From Planctomycetaceae bacterium (lineage in GTDB: Bacteria; Planctomycetota; Planctomycetia; Planctomycetales; Planctomycetaceae), in the NCBI GenBank assembly GCA_029259875.1, contig JAJDEK010000111.1, positions 1 to 5,945 on the forward strand: a DNA stretch of 5,945 bases, given 5' to 3'. The notes under the pieces were generated by a model. The model saw nothing but the letters and a program-made list of their open reading frames with translations. It had not been told where the DNA came from and searched no databases. A program made the position numbers and the translations under genes. This document shows, piece after piece, positions 1 to 5,844 of this stretch (positions are counted from its first letter, which is position 1; every line of letters starts with the position of its first letter).

Positions 1-1013
1 TATTCTGTTCTTGTCTGGTTGTGTTCTTAGTTGGCTATAAAGTGTTGCTGAACCCAGAGAGCCTGCCATTCTCTGCGGCGGTTTTGTTAGTGGGCATCTT
101 TGCGTTCTTCTACTTACCAGTCAATGGGCTCTACGAACTGATTGGGGTCCGTTCTGAGGCCAATATTGCTGCGAGTTCAGTGTATCGATACCTCAACCAG
201 ATTCCTGAAGTGAGTCAGGCTGTGGGAGCTAAGTTTCTGGAGCCTTTGTCACAGTCGCTTCAATTTGAGAATGTGAGTTATCGCTTATCCTCACAAGAGC
301 CGGAAATCCTCAGTGGATTTGATTTGAAAATCCCTGCGGGAACGAGTACTGCTTTTGTTTCTCTGGAAGCACTCGCGCCGCGTGCTGTGAGTTACCTGAT
401 CCCACGATTCATTGAACCAAAATCAGGACGGGTTCTTATGGACGGCGAAGACAGTGCCTGGGTAACTTTAGAATCACTGAGAGCGGAAGCCATTTATGTT
501 GGCGGAAATGATATCTGTCTGACAGGAACGGTAAAAGAAAATATTCGTTGTGGTGATGAGCGTTATTCATTACAGGAAGTGATTGCTGTTTCAAAAGAGG
601 CACGCGCGCATCAATTTATCCAAAATTTACCTCAAGGGTATGAGACTGCTTTAGGACAGAATGGTGAAGAATTAACGGTCGGTGAGTGCTTCCGTTTGGG
701 TTTAGCAAGGGCCTTGTTAAGAAAGCCTGCTTTATTGATCATAGAAGAACCTGAGGGACCACTCGACGAGGATACAAAAACACTCCTGGAAGATGCTTAC
801 TCACGGATTTTTCAGAATCGCACAATATTTATCATTCCGTCACGGATTGCAACACTCCGCAATGCGGATCAAGTGGTATTGATTCATGATGGAAAGGTGG
901 AAGCGGTAGACACGCAGTCAAATTTATTAAAGAAATCAGCCCTGTACCGACATTGGGAGTATACTCGATTCAATCAGTTCAGGCATTCGCAGGAACCTTC
1001 GAACGGACGTTGA
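1..1013 (+). CDS. ABC exporter-type protein with degenerate ATPase domain, 5'-truncated by window edge
   Basis: C-terminal part of a fused membrane/ATPase ABC transporter subunit. The frame is open from base 3 and runs through the GTG at 21, so the real start lies upstream; residues below count from that GTG. Residues 1-45 carry the last membrane helix (about 16-35) and the linker typical of type IV (type I exporter) folds. An NBD follows from about 78 to 315. It aligns without gaps to exporter NBDs across the catalytic loops, but the key residues are changed. Walker A is VSLEALAPRA (113-122), with P120 in place of the lysine. The Q-loop Gln is G162 (VGGND). The signature is LTVGE (218-222) instead of LSGGQ. 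The Walker B Asp is E242 (IIEE). The H-loop His is S274 (PSR). The A-loop tyrosine (Y87), the second Walker B Glu (E243), the D-loop LD (248-249) and the RNAD stretch (280-283) remain. It is probably a non-hydrolysing subunit or regulatory pseudo-ATPase, perhaps pairing with an intact partner outside the window. Substrate unknown. Confidence 0.88.
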   Translation, partial: FCSCLVVFLVGYKVLLNPESLPFSAAVLLVGIFAFFYLPVNGLYELIGVRSEANIAASSVYRYLNQIPEVSQAVGAKFLEPLSQSLQFENVSYRLSSQEPEILSGFDLKIPAGTSTAFVSLEALAPRAVSYLIPRFIEPKSGRVLMDGEDSAWVTLESLRAEAIYVGGNDICLTGTVKENIRCGDERYSLQEVIAVSKEARAHQFIQNLPQGYETALGQNGEELTVGECFRLGLARALLRKPALLIIEEPEGPLDEDTKTLLEDAYSRIFQNRTIFIIPSRIATLRNADQVVLIHDGKVEAVDTQSNLLKKSALYRHWEYTRFNQFRHSQEPSNGR

Positions 1014-1026
1014 CCGAAACTCAGTT

Positions 1027-1614
1027 ATGGAAATTCTTCACTCCCCAGTGGTCGAACACGCGATCCGGCTGGCCGCAGTTGCTCATCAATCTCAAAAGCG
1101 AAAATCTTCAGGAATTTCCTATATTGCTCATCCGATGAGCGTGTGCCTGATTTTAACGAAGGCCGGCTTTCATAATGAGGACATTCTCGCTGCTGCAGTT
1201 CTGCATGATGTCGTTGAGGATACCGATTTCACAATTGAGCAACTGAAAGAGCATTTTTCTGGAGAAGTGATTCAGTATGTCAGTGAAATGACAGAGCAAA
1301 AAGAATCGATCAGCGGTGAAAAACGGAGTTGGCGTGACCGTAAACAAGATCATATCGAAGTCATGCAACAAGCGACACTAGGTGCGCGTGCCATTGAGTT
1401 GGCTGATAAACTTCATAATTTGGAAGCCATGCTCTTCGATTTGCAATCAGAAAACAAAAGCGAATTCTGGGGACATTTTGGCGCCAGTCCGAATGAAATT
1501 ATTCAATATTATCGTTCCATGATTGATGCGGCCGGGCAGTCAGATCAACAATTGGAAACTCTTGTGCAAAACTGTAATGCGCGACTCGATGAATTGAAAA
1601 AATATCTTCCATAA
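1027..1614 (+). CDS. HD-domain hydrolase, RelA/SpoT hydrolase type (small alarmone hydrolase-like)
   Basis: A 195-aa cytoplasmic protein made almost only of the HD hydrolase domain found at the N-terminus of RelA/SpoT enzymes. No synthetase, TGS or ACT domain follows, so it resembles stand-alone small alarmone hydrolases (MESH1 class, about 180 aa). Family motifs visible are H20-x2-Q-x-R25, SYIAHP with H35, LHDVVED (H60, D61, E64, D65) and ELADKLHNL (D127, N131). These correspond to the Mn-binding His/His-Asp/Asp set and the catalytic Glu-Asp pair, so activity is expected. The likely reaction is removal of the 3'-pyrophosphate from (p)ppGpp; related MESH1 enzymes also accept NADPH, so the substrate is an inference. 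The motif usually reading SGEPY is SSGISY here, with one extra residue. ATG 1027 is the first plausible start in frame; there is no clear Shine-Dalgarno. It lies 13 nt after the ABC gene and 20 nt before the DUF3124 gene, suggesting co-transcription. Confidence 0.9.
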   Translation: MEILHSPVVEHAIRLAAVAHQSQKRKSSGISYIAHPMSVCLILTKAGFHNEDILAAAVLHDVVEDTDFTIEQLKEHFSGEVIQYVSEMTEQKESISGEKRSWRDRKQDHIEVMQQATLGARAIELADKLHNLEAMLFDLQSENKSEFWGHFGASPNEIIQYYRSMIDAAGQSDQQLETLVQNCNARLDELKKYLP

Positions 1615-1616
1615 AC

Positions 1617-1624
1617 AAGGAAAG
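1617..1624 (+). promoter_or_regulatory. Shine-Dalgarno sequence before DUF3124 gene
   Basis: AAGGAAAG directly follows the stop of the HD hydrolase gene. Counted from AGGA (1618-1621), it is 6 nt from the ATG at 1628 and 13 nt from the ATG at 1635. Only the second ATG opens the long DUF3124 frame, so the spacing is unusual for the assigned start. Confidence 0.55.
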
Positions 1625-1634
1625 AAAATGCACT

Positions 1635-2273
1635 ATGAGGCAGCAAAAAAAAGAGTACTCAACCGGGTTGCTGTGGTTGTTGGATAATTGGATTGGTCTG
1701 TTTCTATTAGTGTTCCTCGCATTTGGCGTCATTGTCGGAGGGGCTCTCTACCTTGATTATCGTCTTGCAAAAATCGAAGACCGACTTCAATATGTGCCGC
1801 CGTCGAGTTATGAGCCACCAAATTTGGATGACTTTCAGGCGGGAAATATTTCATTGGAGAAACTGCCTATTCGCCAACTAGTTTATGTTCCATCCTATTC
1901 GCACATTTACTATCACGGTGGATCACCATTGCTCCTTGAAACAACACTCAGTATACGCAATATCGATCTTGATCAGCCGGTTTACTTGAACTCGATCGAG
2001 TATTATAACACGCAAGGTAAACTGGTTAAGAAGTATCTTGAGCAAAAGATTAAGTTAGCTCCTCTGCAGACGATTGAATTCTTAGTCGAAGACCGTAATA
2101 GTTCTGGTGGATCCGGAGCCAATTTTCTTGTCGAATGGATGTCAGAGAGCGAAGTTGACAAGCCTCTCATAGAAACGGTGATGATCGGGACGTCTGGATC
2201 ACAGGCGATTAGCTTTAGTAGATCAGGAGTTGATGTTTCATCTCGCCGCAACGAAAGCGTCCAGGCAAAATAA
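1635..2273 (+). CDS. Membrane-anchored DUF3124 family protein
   Basis: A 212-aa protein with a short basic N-terminus (MRQQKK), one strong membrane helix at about 19-41 and a linker rich in Pro/Tyr/Asp (50-75). A domain recognised as DUF3124 follows at about 80-198: VYVPSYSHIY (83-92), LSIRN (105-109), SSGGSGANFLVEW (156-168) and IETVMIGT (179-186). The basic N-terminus before the helix suggests N-in topology, placing the domain in the periplasm or outside. The function of DUF3124 is not known to me and none is inferred. It is the third gene of the putative operon, 20 nt after the HD hydrolase gene. The start is not certain: the AAGGAAAG at 1617-1624 is better spaced for an out-of-frame ATG at 1628 than for the ATG at 1635 used here (see findings). 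The family call rests on recalled motif patterns. Confidence 0.85.
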   Translation: MRQQKKEYSTGLLWLLDNWIGLFLLVFLAFGVIVGGALYLDYRLAKIEDRLQYVPPSSYEPPNLDDFQAGNISLEKLPIRQLVYVPSYSHIYYHGGSPLLLETTLSIRNIDLDQPVYLNSIEYYNTQGKLVKKYLEQKIKLAPLQTIEFLVEDRNSSGGSGANFLVEWMSESEVDKPLIETVMIGTSGSQAISFSRSGVDVSSRRNESVQAK

Positions 2274-2311
2274 TTATTTAGGTTGCTTCAGCTTACGACT
2301 GAATTACAGGA

Positions 2312-2353
2312 ATTTGTTGCATGCATTGGTCTCAGTGCATCAAGGGCACAAAT
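2312..2353. terminator. Imperfect stem-loop between convergent genes, possible terminator
   Basis: Between the stops of the DUF3124 gene (2273) and the minus-strand glycosyltransferase gene (2390) lies a composite stem. ATTTGT (2312-2317), GC (2319-2320) and ATGCA (2321-2325) pair with TGCAT (2336-2340), GC (2346-2347) and ACAAAT (2348-2353), with a one-base bulge on one side and five bases on the other. Its position suits a bidirectional terminator. Neither strand shows a clear T-run after the stem, so a Rho-independent role is doubtful. A smaller TTCAG/CTGAA hairpin sits at 2287-2303. Confidence 0.25.
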
Positions 2354-2389
2354 GCTGTGACTGTATTCATTCGAACTATTCAAAGATGA

Positions 2390-4096
2390 TCAATCTGGAT
2401 TCTTTTGCAGTGTATCCGCAGACTTTTTTTCTGAGGATTTGTGTTGAAACGGGCTCAGTTTAACCTGCTTGGCGTCCGCATTGATCATCCAGACCTTTCG
2501 ATCTGCGAAGTGTTCGATAAGCTTGTTATTTGCTTCCTCGTCTAAAATATGTGCCCAAACCACTTCAGCATCATCAATGTCTGCCCGGTTATAAATCCAT
2601 TCGAAATGAGGGTCATGGTCGTCCGAATATTTGACAAACACAAGGTCTTTCTTCGGCATGGTTTTCAATTTTTCAATCAGTTCTGACCGTTGTAGTGCAA
2701 TTTGATAGTGGGCAGGGAGATCTGGAGTTGAAGTGAAAAGCCAAATCCTGGTGAAGCTCATGGCAACAAAGATCAAACTAAGACCAAACACGAATACAGG
2801 TCCCCGATGACGATCTTGCCACCAGGCAACGCGCCATTGGCGCGCACCTTGAATCAAAATGAAAAAAATGAGTGGAATCACCGGTGCCAGGTAATGCGGT
2901 TGAAAAAAAGTTGCCCCAAACAGATCAATGAGACTAATCAATAGCACGATTGTCACAGCAATGCATCCCCAGCGCTCTTTTACGATCCAGGGTAATATCA
3001 GTAAGAGAACACCCAGAGGAAAAACGATCAAGTTGCCGATGAGTCTCGATGCTTTTAGTGAAACAGTATCCAGATACCCACTCAGATCTTGCTGTTTTCG
3101 ATACATCTCAAATGACCATTCGGTATGGAATTTTTTCAAATGTGGGTTGGAGACATTCACATTGCGTGGTGTTCCCCAAAGAAAAAGAGGAGTTTGTGAA
3201 TAAGTTTCTTCATGCACCTGATAGGGGAACCGAGAGGCATTTCCGGTTACATTAAAATTGTAATACGCGAGAGCTCCTGAGATACACAAAGAGGCGACTG
3301 CCAATGGTAAGAGCACTGAGCGAAATAAAACCATTTTGGGAAATTCTGTTTGTTTCACCATCCAGATCAATAATATGACTGCTGCTGAAATGGCTGTTAG
3401 GAATCCTTCAAATGGTCGGCTGACAGACAGAATAAATAGTCCCATCCCTAATATTAATGCCGTGCGTGATCGGGGTTGTTTCATGAGGCGGCGCAAGGCG
3501 CCAAACAACAATGCGCCACCGAGGACAGCAACGGCTCCGCCCCAATAGTTTTGTCCCCATAGTAATATCATGGGGTGGAGCACGGACAAGAGACCACCGG
3601 CGAATGCCCATCGCGGTGGAACCCAGGCCTGCAACATCCAACAAATGGCTGCACACGCCAGCGCAACACTCAGCCAGGCTCCAACGATAGGGCGTCCTGT
3701 GAGTACTTGTCCTACAGCGAGAAACACTCCCTGGCCGAGCGGATACTTTGAAGCATAGGTTGGTTGATGGACAATGTGGAATGATTCAAAATGCTTCCAG
3801 AAAGGGTGTGTCGGATTTGTCAATCTGCCTTGAGAAAATGTATCGGAAGCGAGTAAGTAACTAAATTCATCATGAACCCGAGGCACTGGTTTTTTATAGC
3901 TGGAAATTCCAGCCGAAAGCAGAAAACTGAGAATAAAAACCGTTACAACTGATGTTCTGGGAGAGCTAAATGTTCGAAACGCGCGACGAATTCGATTCAA
4001 GATTTTGAAACGAATGTATTGGTTGGGGACCAGTTTAGTGAGAAGCAACAGCGCGGCTAACACATAACAGGTTAATAGAATCAGAGTGATTTTCAT
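2390..4096 (-). CDS. GT-C fold membrane glycosyltransferase (GT39/ArnT-like)
   Basis: A 568-aa polytopic membrane protein with roughly 11-13 predicted helices, e.g. 3-22, 48-66, 136-158, 163-181, 211-226, 231-248, 257-278, 353-371, 377-396 and 433-453. After the second helix comes RVHDEFSYLLASDTF (73-87). The acidic D76-E77 pair in the first outside loop is the hallmark of GT-C enzymes, which take sugar from polyprenyl-phosphate donors. Further recognisable stretches are RLTNPTHP (91-98), PTYASKYPLGQG (112-123) and NYWGG (183-187). After the last helix, a soluble tail of about 110 residues follows: a 'LVFVKYSDDHD' block (485-495), 'VWMINAD' (535-541), then a Lys/Ser-rich end. The ATG at 4096 has AGGA at 4107-4104 upstream, 7 nt from the start. 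It is divergent from the GT2 gene, which may make its lipid-linked donor. Acceptor (lipid, glycan or protein) and sugar cannot be read from sequence. No convincing promoter was found for it. Confidence 0.85.
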   Translation of the reverse strand: MKITLILLTCYVLAALLLLTKLVPNQYIRFKILNRIRRAFRTFSSPRTSVVTVFILSFLLSAGISSYKKPVPRVHDEFSYLLASDTFSQGRLTNPTHPFWKHFESFHIVHQPTYASKYPLGQGVFLAVGQVLTGRPIVGAWLSVALACAAICWMLQAWVPPRWAFAGGLLSVLHPMILLWGQNYWGGAVAVLGGALLFGALRRLMKQPRSRTALILGMGLFILSVSRPFEGFLTAISAAVILLIWMVKQTEFPKMVLFRSVLLPLAVASLCISGALAYYNFNVTGNASRFPYQVHEETYSQTPLFLWGTPRNVNVSNPHLKKFHTEWSFEMYRKQQDLSGYLDTVSLKASRLIGNLIVFPLGVLLLILPWIVKERWGCIAVTIVLLISLIDLFGATFFQPHYLAPVIPLIFFILIQGARQWRVAWWQDRHRGPVFVFGLSLIFVAMSFTRIWLFTSTPDLPAHYQIALQRSELIEKLKTMPKKDLVFVKYSDDHDPHFEWIYNRADIDDAEVVWAHILDEEANNKLIEHFADRKVWMINADAKQVKLSPFQHKSSEKKSADTLQKNPD

Positions 4097-4131
4097 GGAG
4101 TGTATCCTGACCAGACCAGCAAGGTGGTGCT

Positions 4132-4164
4132 TTGAGTCTTTTACTCAATATCGACTGCTCAGTC
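4132..4164. repeat. Two adjacent inverted repeats in the GT-C gene leader
   Basis: TTGAGT-cttttACTCAA (arms 4132-4137 and 4143-4148) is followed four bases later by GACTG-ct-CAGTC (arms 4153-4157 and 4160-4164). All arms pair perfectly. They lie 36-68 bp upstream of the GT-C start, so they could be RNA hairpins in its 5' leader or protein-binding sites. Short arms of this kind also arise by chance. Confidence 0.35.
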
Positions 4165-4237
4165 CAATCAAGATGTTTTTAACTAAAATTTCTAGACTTA
4201 GATCCACGTCTGGATTTTCAGAATCCGGGCATTTTCT

Positions 4238-4266
4238 TTGACCATACCCTTTAATGGCCCTATTAT
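4238..4266 (+). promoter_or_regulatory. Sigma70-type promoter for the GT2 gene
   Basis: TTGACC (4238-4243, five of six matches to the -35 consensus) and TATTAT (4261-4266, five of six to the -10 consensus) are separated by exactly 17 bp. Transcription would start near 4273, giving a leader of about 105 nt before the GT2 ATG at 4379. Predicted from sequence only. Confidence 0.55.
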
Positions 4267-4285
4267 GAAATAGGTGGCATATTAA
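4251..4285. repeat. Two-part palindrome overlapping the GT2 promoter, candidate operator
   Basis: Outer arms TTAAT (4251-4255) and ATTAA (4281-4285) flank inner arms CCTATT (4259-4264) and AATAGG (4269-4274), with an ATGA centre. The internal gaps are 3 and 6 bases. The palindrome covers part of the promoter spacer, the whole -10 box and the expected start site, where a repressor would act. It could also simply reflect AT-rich sequence. Confidence 0.35.
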
Positions 4286-4304
4286 ACACAAGTAGATTAC
4301 CTAA

Positions 4305-4318
4305 GAGACTAGGGTCTC
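4305..4318 (+). repeat. Short hairpin in GT2 leader
   Basis: GAGAC (4305-4309) and GTCTC (4314-4318) form a perfect 5-bp stem with a TAGG loop inside the predicted GT2 5' leader. A second one, ATTCT-aaaa-AGAAT, lies at 4353-4366, 12 nt before the GT2 start, and could affect ribosome access. Both are small and may have no role. Confidence 0.25.
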
Positions 4319-4364
4319 AATTCCTGAGGCTAATCTGTATTGAGAAGATCCGATTCTAAAAAGA

Positions 4365-4382
4365 ATGAGTTGTAAACTATGA
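4365..4382 (+). other. Five-codon leader ORF overlapping the GT2 start
   Basis: ATG AGT TGT AAA CTA TGA encodes MSCKL. Its TGA (4380-4382) overlaps the GT2 ATG (4379-4381) as ATGA, a layout often used for translational coupling. It has no strong Shine-Dalgarno of its own, so it may be chance. Confidence 0.2.
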
Positions 4383-5665
4383 ATGACAAATGGCTTACAA
4401 TAGTCATTCCCGCATTAAATGAAGAAGATGCGATAGGAGCAACGGTCTCTCGAAGCTTGGAAGCCAGAGAAGAGATTCTACAGACGACTGGCTTAGATGG
4501 TGTAGAAATTATTGTCGTCAGTGATGGATCAACCGACCGGACGGCTGAAATTGCTCAAAGCTTCGATGATGTGCAAGTTATCGTTTTTGACGATAATCGG
4601 GGATATGGGGCTTCCATCAAAGAAGGCTGGAGACGCGGACGTGGAAATCTAGTTGGTTTTCTTGATGCAGATGGCACCTGCGATCCACGATTCTTTTCCA
4701 AACTATGTCAGGCTATTCTTAATGAAAATGCGGATGTTGCACTCGGTTCGCGGCTTGGTGCAGACTCGCAAATGCCGGTAATCCGCAAAGCAGGTAACAG
4801 AATGTTCGCGTTTCTGCTAGGTTTATTATGTGGCAGAAAAGTGACGGATACGGCGAGTGGCATGCGGGTCGTGCGCAGATCGGCGCTGAAACACCTTTAT
4901 CCGCTTCCTGATGGATTGCATTTCACCCCGGCGATGAGTGCACGCGCCTTAATGAATGATTTGCGGATTATAGAAATTCCGATGAAATATGAAGAACGGA
5001 TTGGGGAAAGCAAGCTGAGTGCGCTTTGGGACGGGTTCCGCTTCCTGAAAGCAATCGGTGAAGGAGTACTGTGCTATCGACCTGAAAAGATTTTCTTGAC
5101 AGGTTTTTCCCTTTGTATGTTATTCATCCTGGTTCTGGCGGCCTATCCAACAGAGTTTTATTTCCAAAATCATCGACTTGAAGAATGGATGATCTATCGG
5201 TTTGTGGTCTGCCAGTTCGTTGGTTCGTTTGGTATTACGTTACTACTCGCTTCAGCACTCGCAAACCGGATGGCTTTACTCAGTTCACGTCGTGACGAAT
5301 CGGTAGGATTCTGGTCATCCGTTGTTGCCAGTCTGTTTTCTGGTAAATCTCTAGCCGCAATGGTTGTTCTCTTCAGCGGACTGAGCATAGGATTCCTGTG
5401 GCCAGGTATAGTGGAGTTTGCTACAACGGGCAAGATTACTCTGCATTGGTCACGCTTGATTGCGGGAGCATTTACACTCTTCACAGTGATGCAAACGCTG
5501 ATTTTTTTCGTACTCATGAAAGTAGTTGCCATTTGGAGCGTTGAACAAGTTTCCGAAGAAAAAAACTTATTTGATCCAACGCAGAAAGAATCTCTTGAAA
5601 TTTTGAATGAGAAACATCAAAAACTCACTTCTATGGTTGAGACTTCACAACATTTAATGAAATGA
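4379..5665 (+). CDS. Family 2 glycosyltransferase with C-terminal membrane region (DPM1/GtrB-like)
   Basis: A 428-aa protein. The N-terminal GT-A domain (about 5-225) shows family 2 motifs in order: IVIPALNEE (8-16), VVSDGSTDRT (46-55), the metal/nucleotide-binding DXD in LDADGT (95-100) and LGSRLG (122-127). The pattern is that of polyprenyl-phosphate sugar transferases, which move a sugar from a nucleotide donor to a polyprenyl phosphate on the cytoplasmic face. Four likely membrane helices follow (about 236-256, 274-298, 325-346, 360-386), then a charged cytoplasmic tail of about 40 residues. That tail and the number of helices exceed plain DPM1. The start is bounded by an in-frame TAA at 4373-4375, so ATG 4379 is the first possible ATG. 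The ribosome site is weak (GAATGAG, 4363-4369). It is divergent from the GT-C gene, suggesting a donor-maker/donor-user pair. Sugar identity unknown. Confidence 0.9.
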   Translation: MNDKWLTIVIPALNEEDAIGATVSRSLEAREEILQTTGLDGVEIIVVSDGSTDRTAEIAQSFDDVQVIVFDDNRGYGASIKEGWRRGRGNLVGFLDADGTCDPRFFSKLCQAILNENADVALGSRLGADSQMPVIRKAGNRMFAFLLGLLCGRKVTDTASGMRVVRRSALKHLYPLPDGLHFTPAMSARALMNDLRIIEIPMKYEERIGESKLSALWDGFRFLKAIGEGVLCYRPEKIFLTGFSLCMLFILVLAAYPTEFYFQNHRLEEWMIYRFVVCQFVGSFGITLLLASALANRMALLSSRRDESVGFWSSVVASLFSGKSLAAMVVLFSGLSIGFLWPGIVEFATTGKITLHWSRLIAGAFTLFTVMQTLIFFVLMKVVAIWSVEQVSEEKNLFDPTQKESLEILNEKHQKLTSMVETSQHLMK

Positions 5666-5702
5666 AAATGCTCCAACAAATTCATGCCTATATGGTCCAC
5701 TG

Positions 5703-5731
5703 TTGACATGTGAAGATTCTCTCAAAATAAT
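5703..5731 (+). promoter_or_regulatory. Sigma70-type promoter for the 3' edge gene
   Basis: A perfect TTGACA (5703-5708) and AATAAT (5726-5731, five of six matches) are spaced by 17 bp. The expected start near 5738 gives a leader of about 107 nt before the ATG at 5845. A second -35-like TTGACT at 5771 lacks a good -10 box. Confidence 0.5.
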
Positions 5732-5735
5732 TTTG
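5723..5735. repeat. Perfect palindrome over the -10 box
   Basis: CAAAAT-A-ATTTTG has 6-bp arms (5723-5728 and 5730-5735) and is centred on the predicted -10 box of the promoter for the edge gene. It is a possible operator, though AT-rich palindromes of this size are common. A further inverted repeat, GAATC-a-GATTC, lies at 5780-5790 within the same leader. Confidence 0.3.
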
Positions 5736-5835
5736 CACCATTACTACCAAATAAAAAGTACTAGTAGATGTTGACTCTTGAATCAGATTCTTCGTTAGTT
5801 TTCTAATAGATCTCCACTGATAATGATTTTAAATC

Positions 5836-5839
5836 GAGG
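5836..5839 (+). promoter_or_regulatory. Shine-Dalgarno sequence of the 3' edge gene
   Basis: GAGG lies 5 nt before the ATG at 5845 and supports that start. It is better spaced than most ribosome sites in this window. Confidence 0.5.
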
Positions 5840-5844
5840 CAATT

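Noticed and set aside
21..23. GTG at 21 as the true start of the ABC gene
   Set aside because: The frame is open upstream to the window edge and the protein lacks the rest of its membrane domain, so the gene is truncated by the window.
1..1013. ABC gene as a decaying pseudogene
   Set aside because: No frameshift or internal stop is present and the alignment to NBDs is gap-free; a maintained non-catalytic protein is more likely, though this is not proven.
953..1138. Open frame of 61 codons across the ABC/HD gene junction
   Set aside because: It overlaps two well-supported genes in another frame and its product shows no recognisable motif.
2230..2463. Plus-strand open frame of 77 codons across the convergent gene ends
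   Set aside because: It overlaps both flanking genes, has no ribosome site and no family features; most likely a chance frame.
3408..3656. Minus-strand open frame inside the GT-C gene
   Set aside because: It lies fully within the GT-C coding region in another frame; the GT-C frame has clear membrane helices and motifs.
5194..5532. Minus-strand 112-codon open frame opposite the GT2 membrane region
   Set aside because: Antisense to a well-supported gene, Thr/Arg-rich with no motif, as expected from reading a membrane-coding stretch backwards.
5759..5766. TACTAGTA palindrome as an operator
   Set aside because: Eight-base AT-rich palindromes are expected by chance and nothing around it supports a role.
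5771..5799. Second promoter TTGACT-17-GTTAGT before the edge gene
   Set aside because: The -10 element matches only three of six consensus bases; the upstream TTGACA/AATAAT pair is much better.
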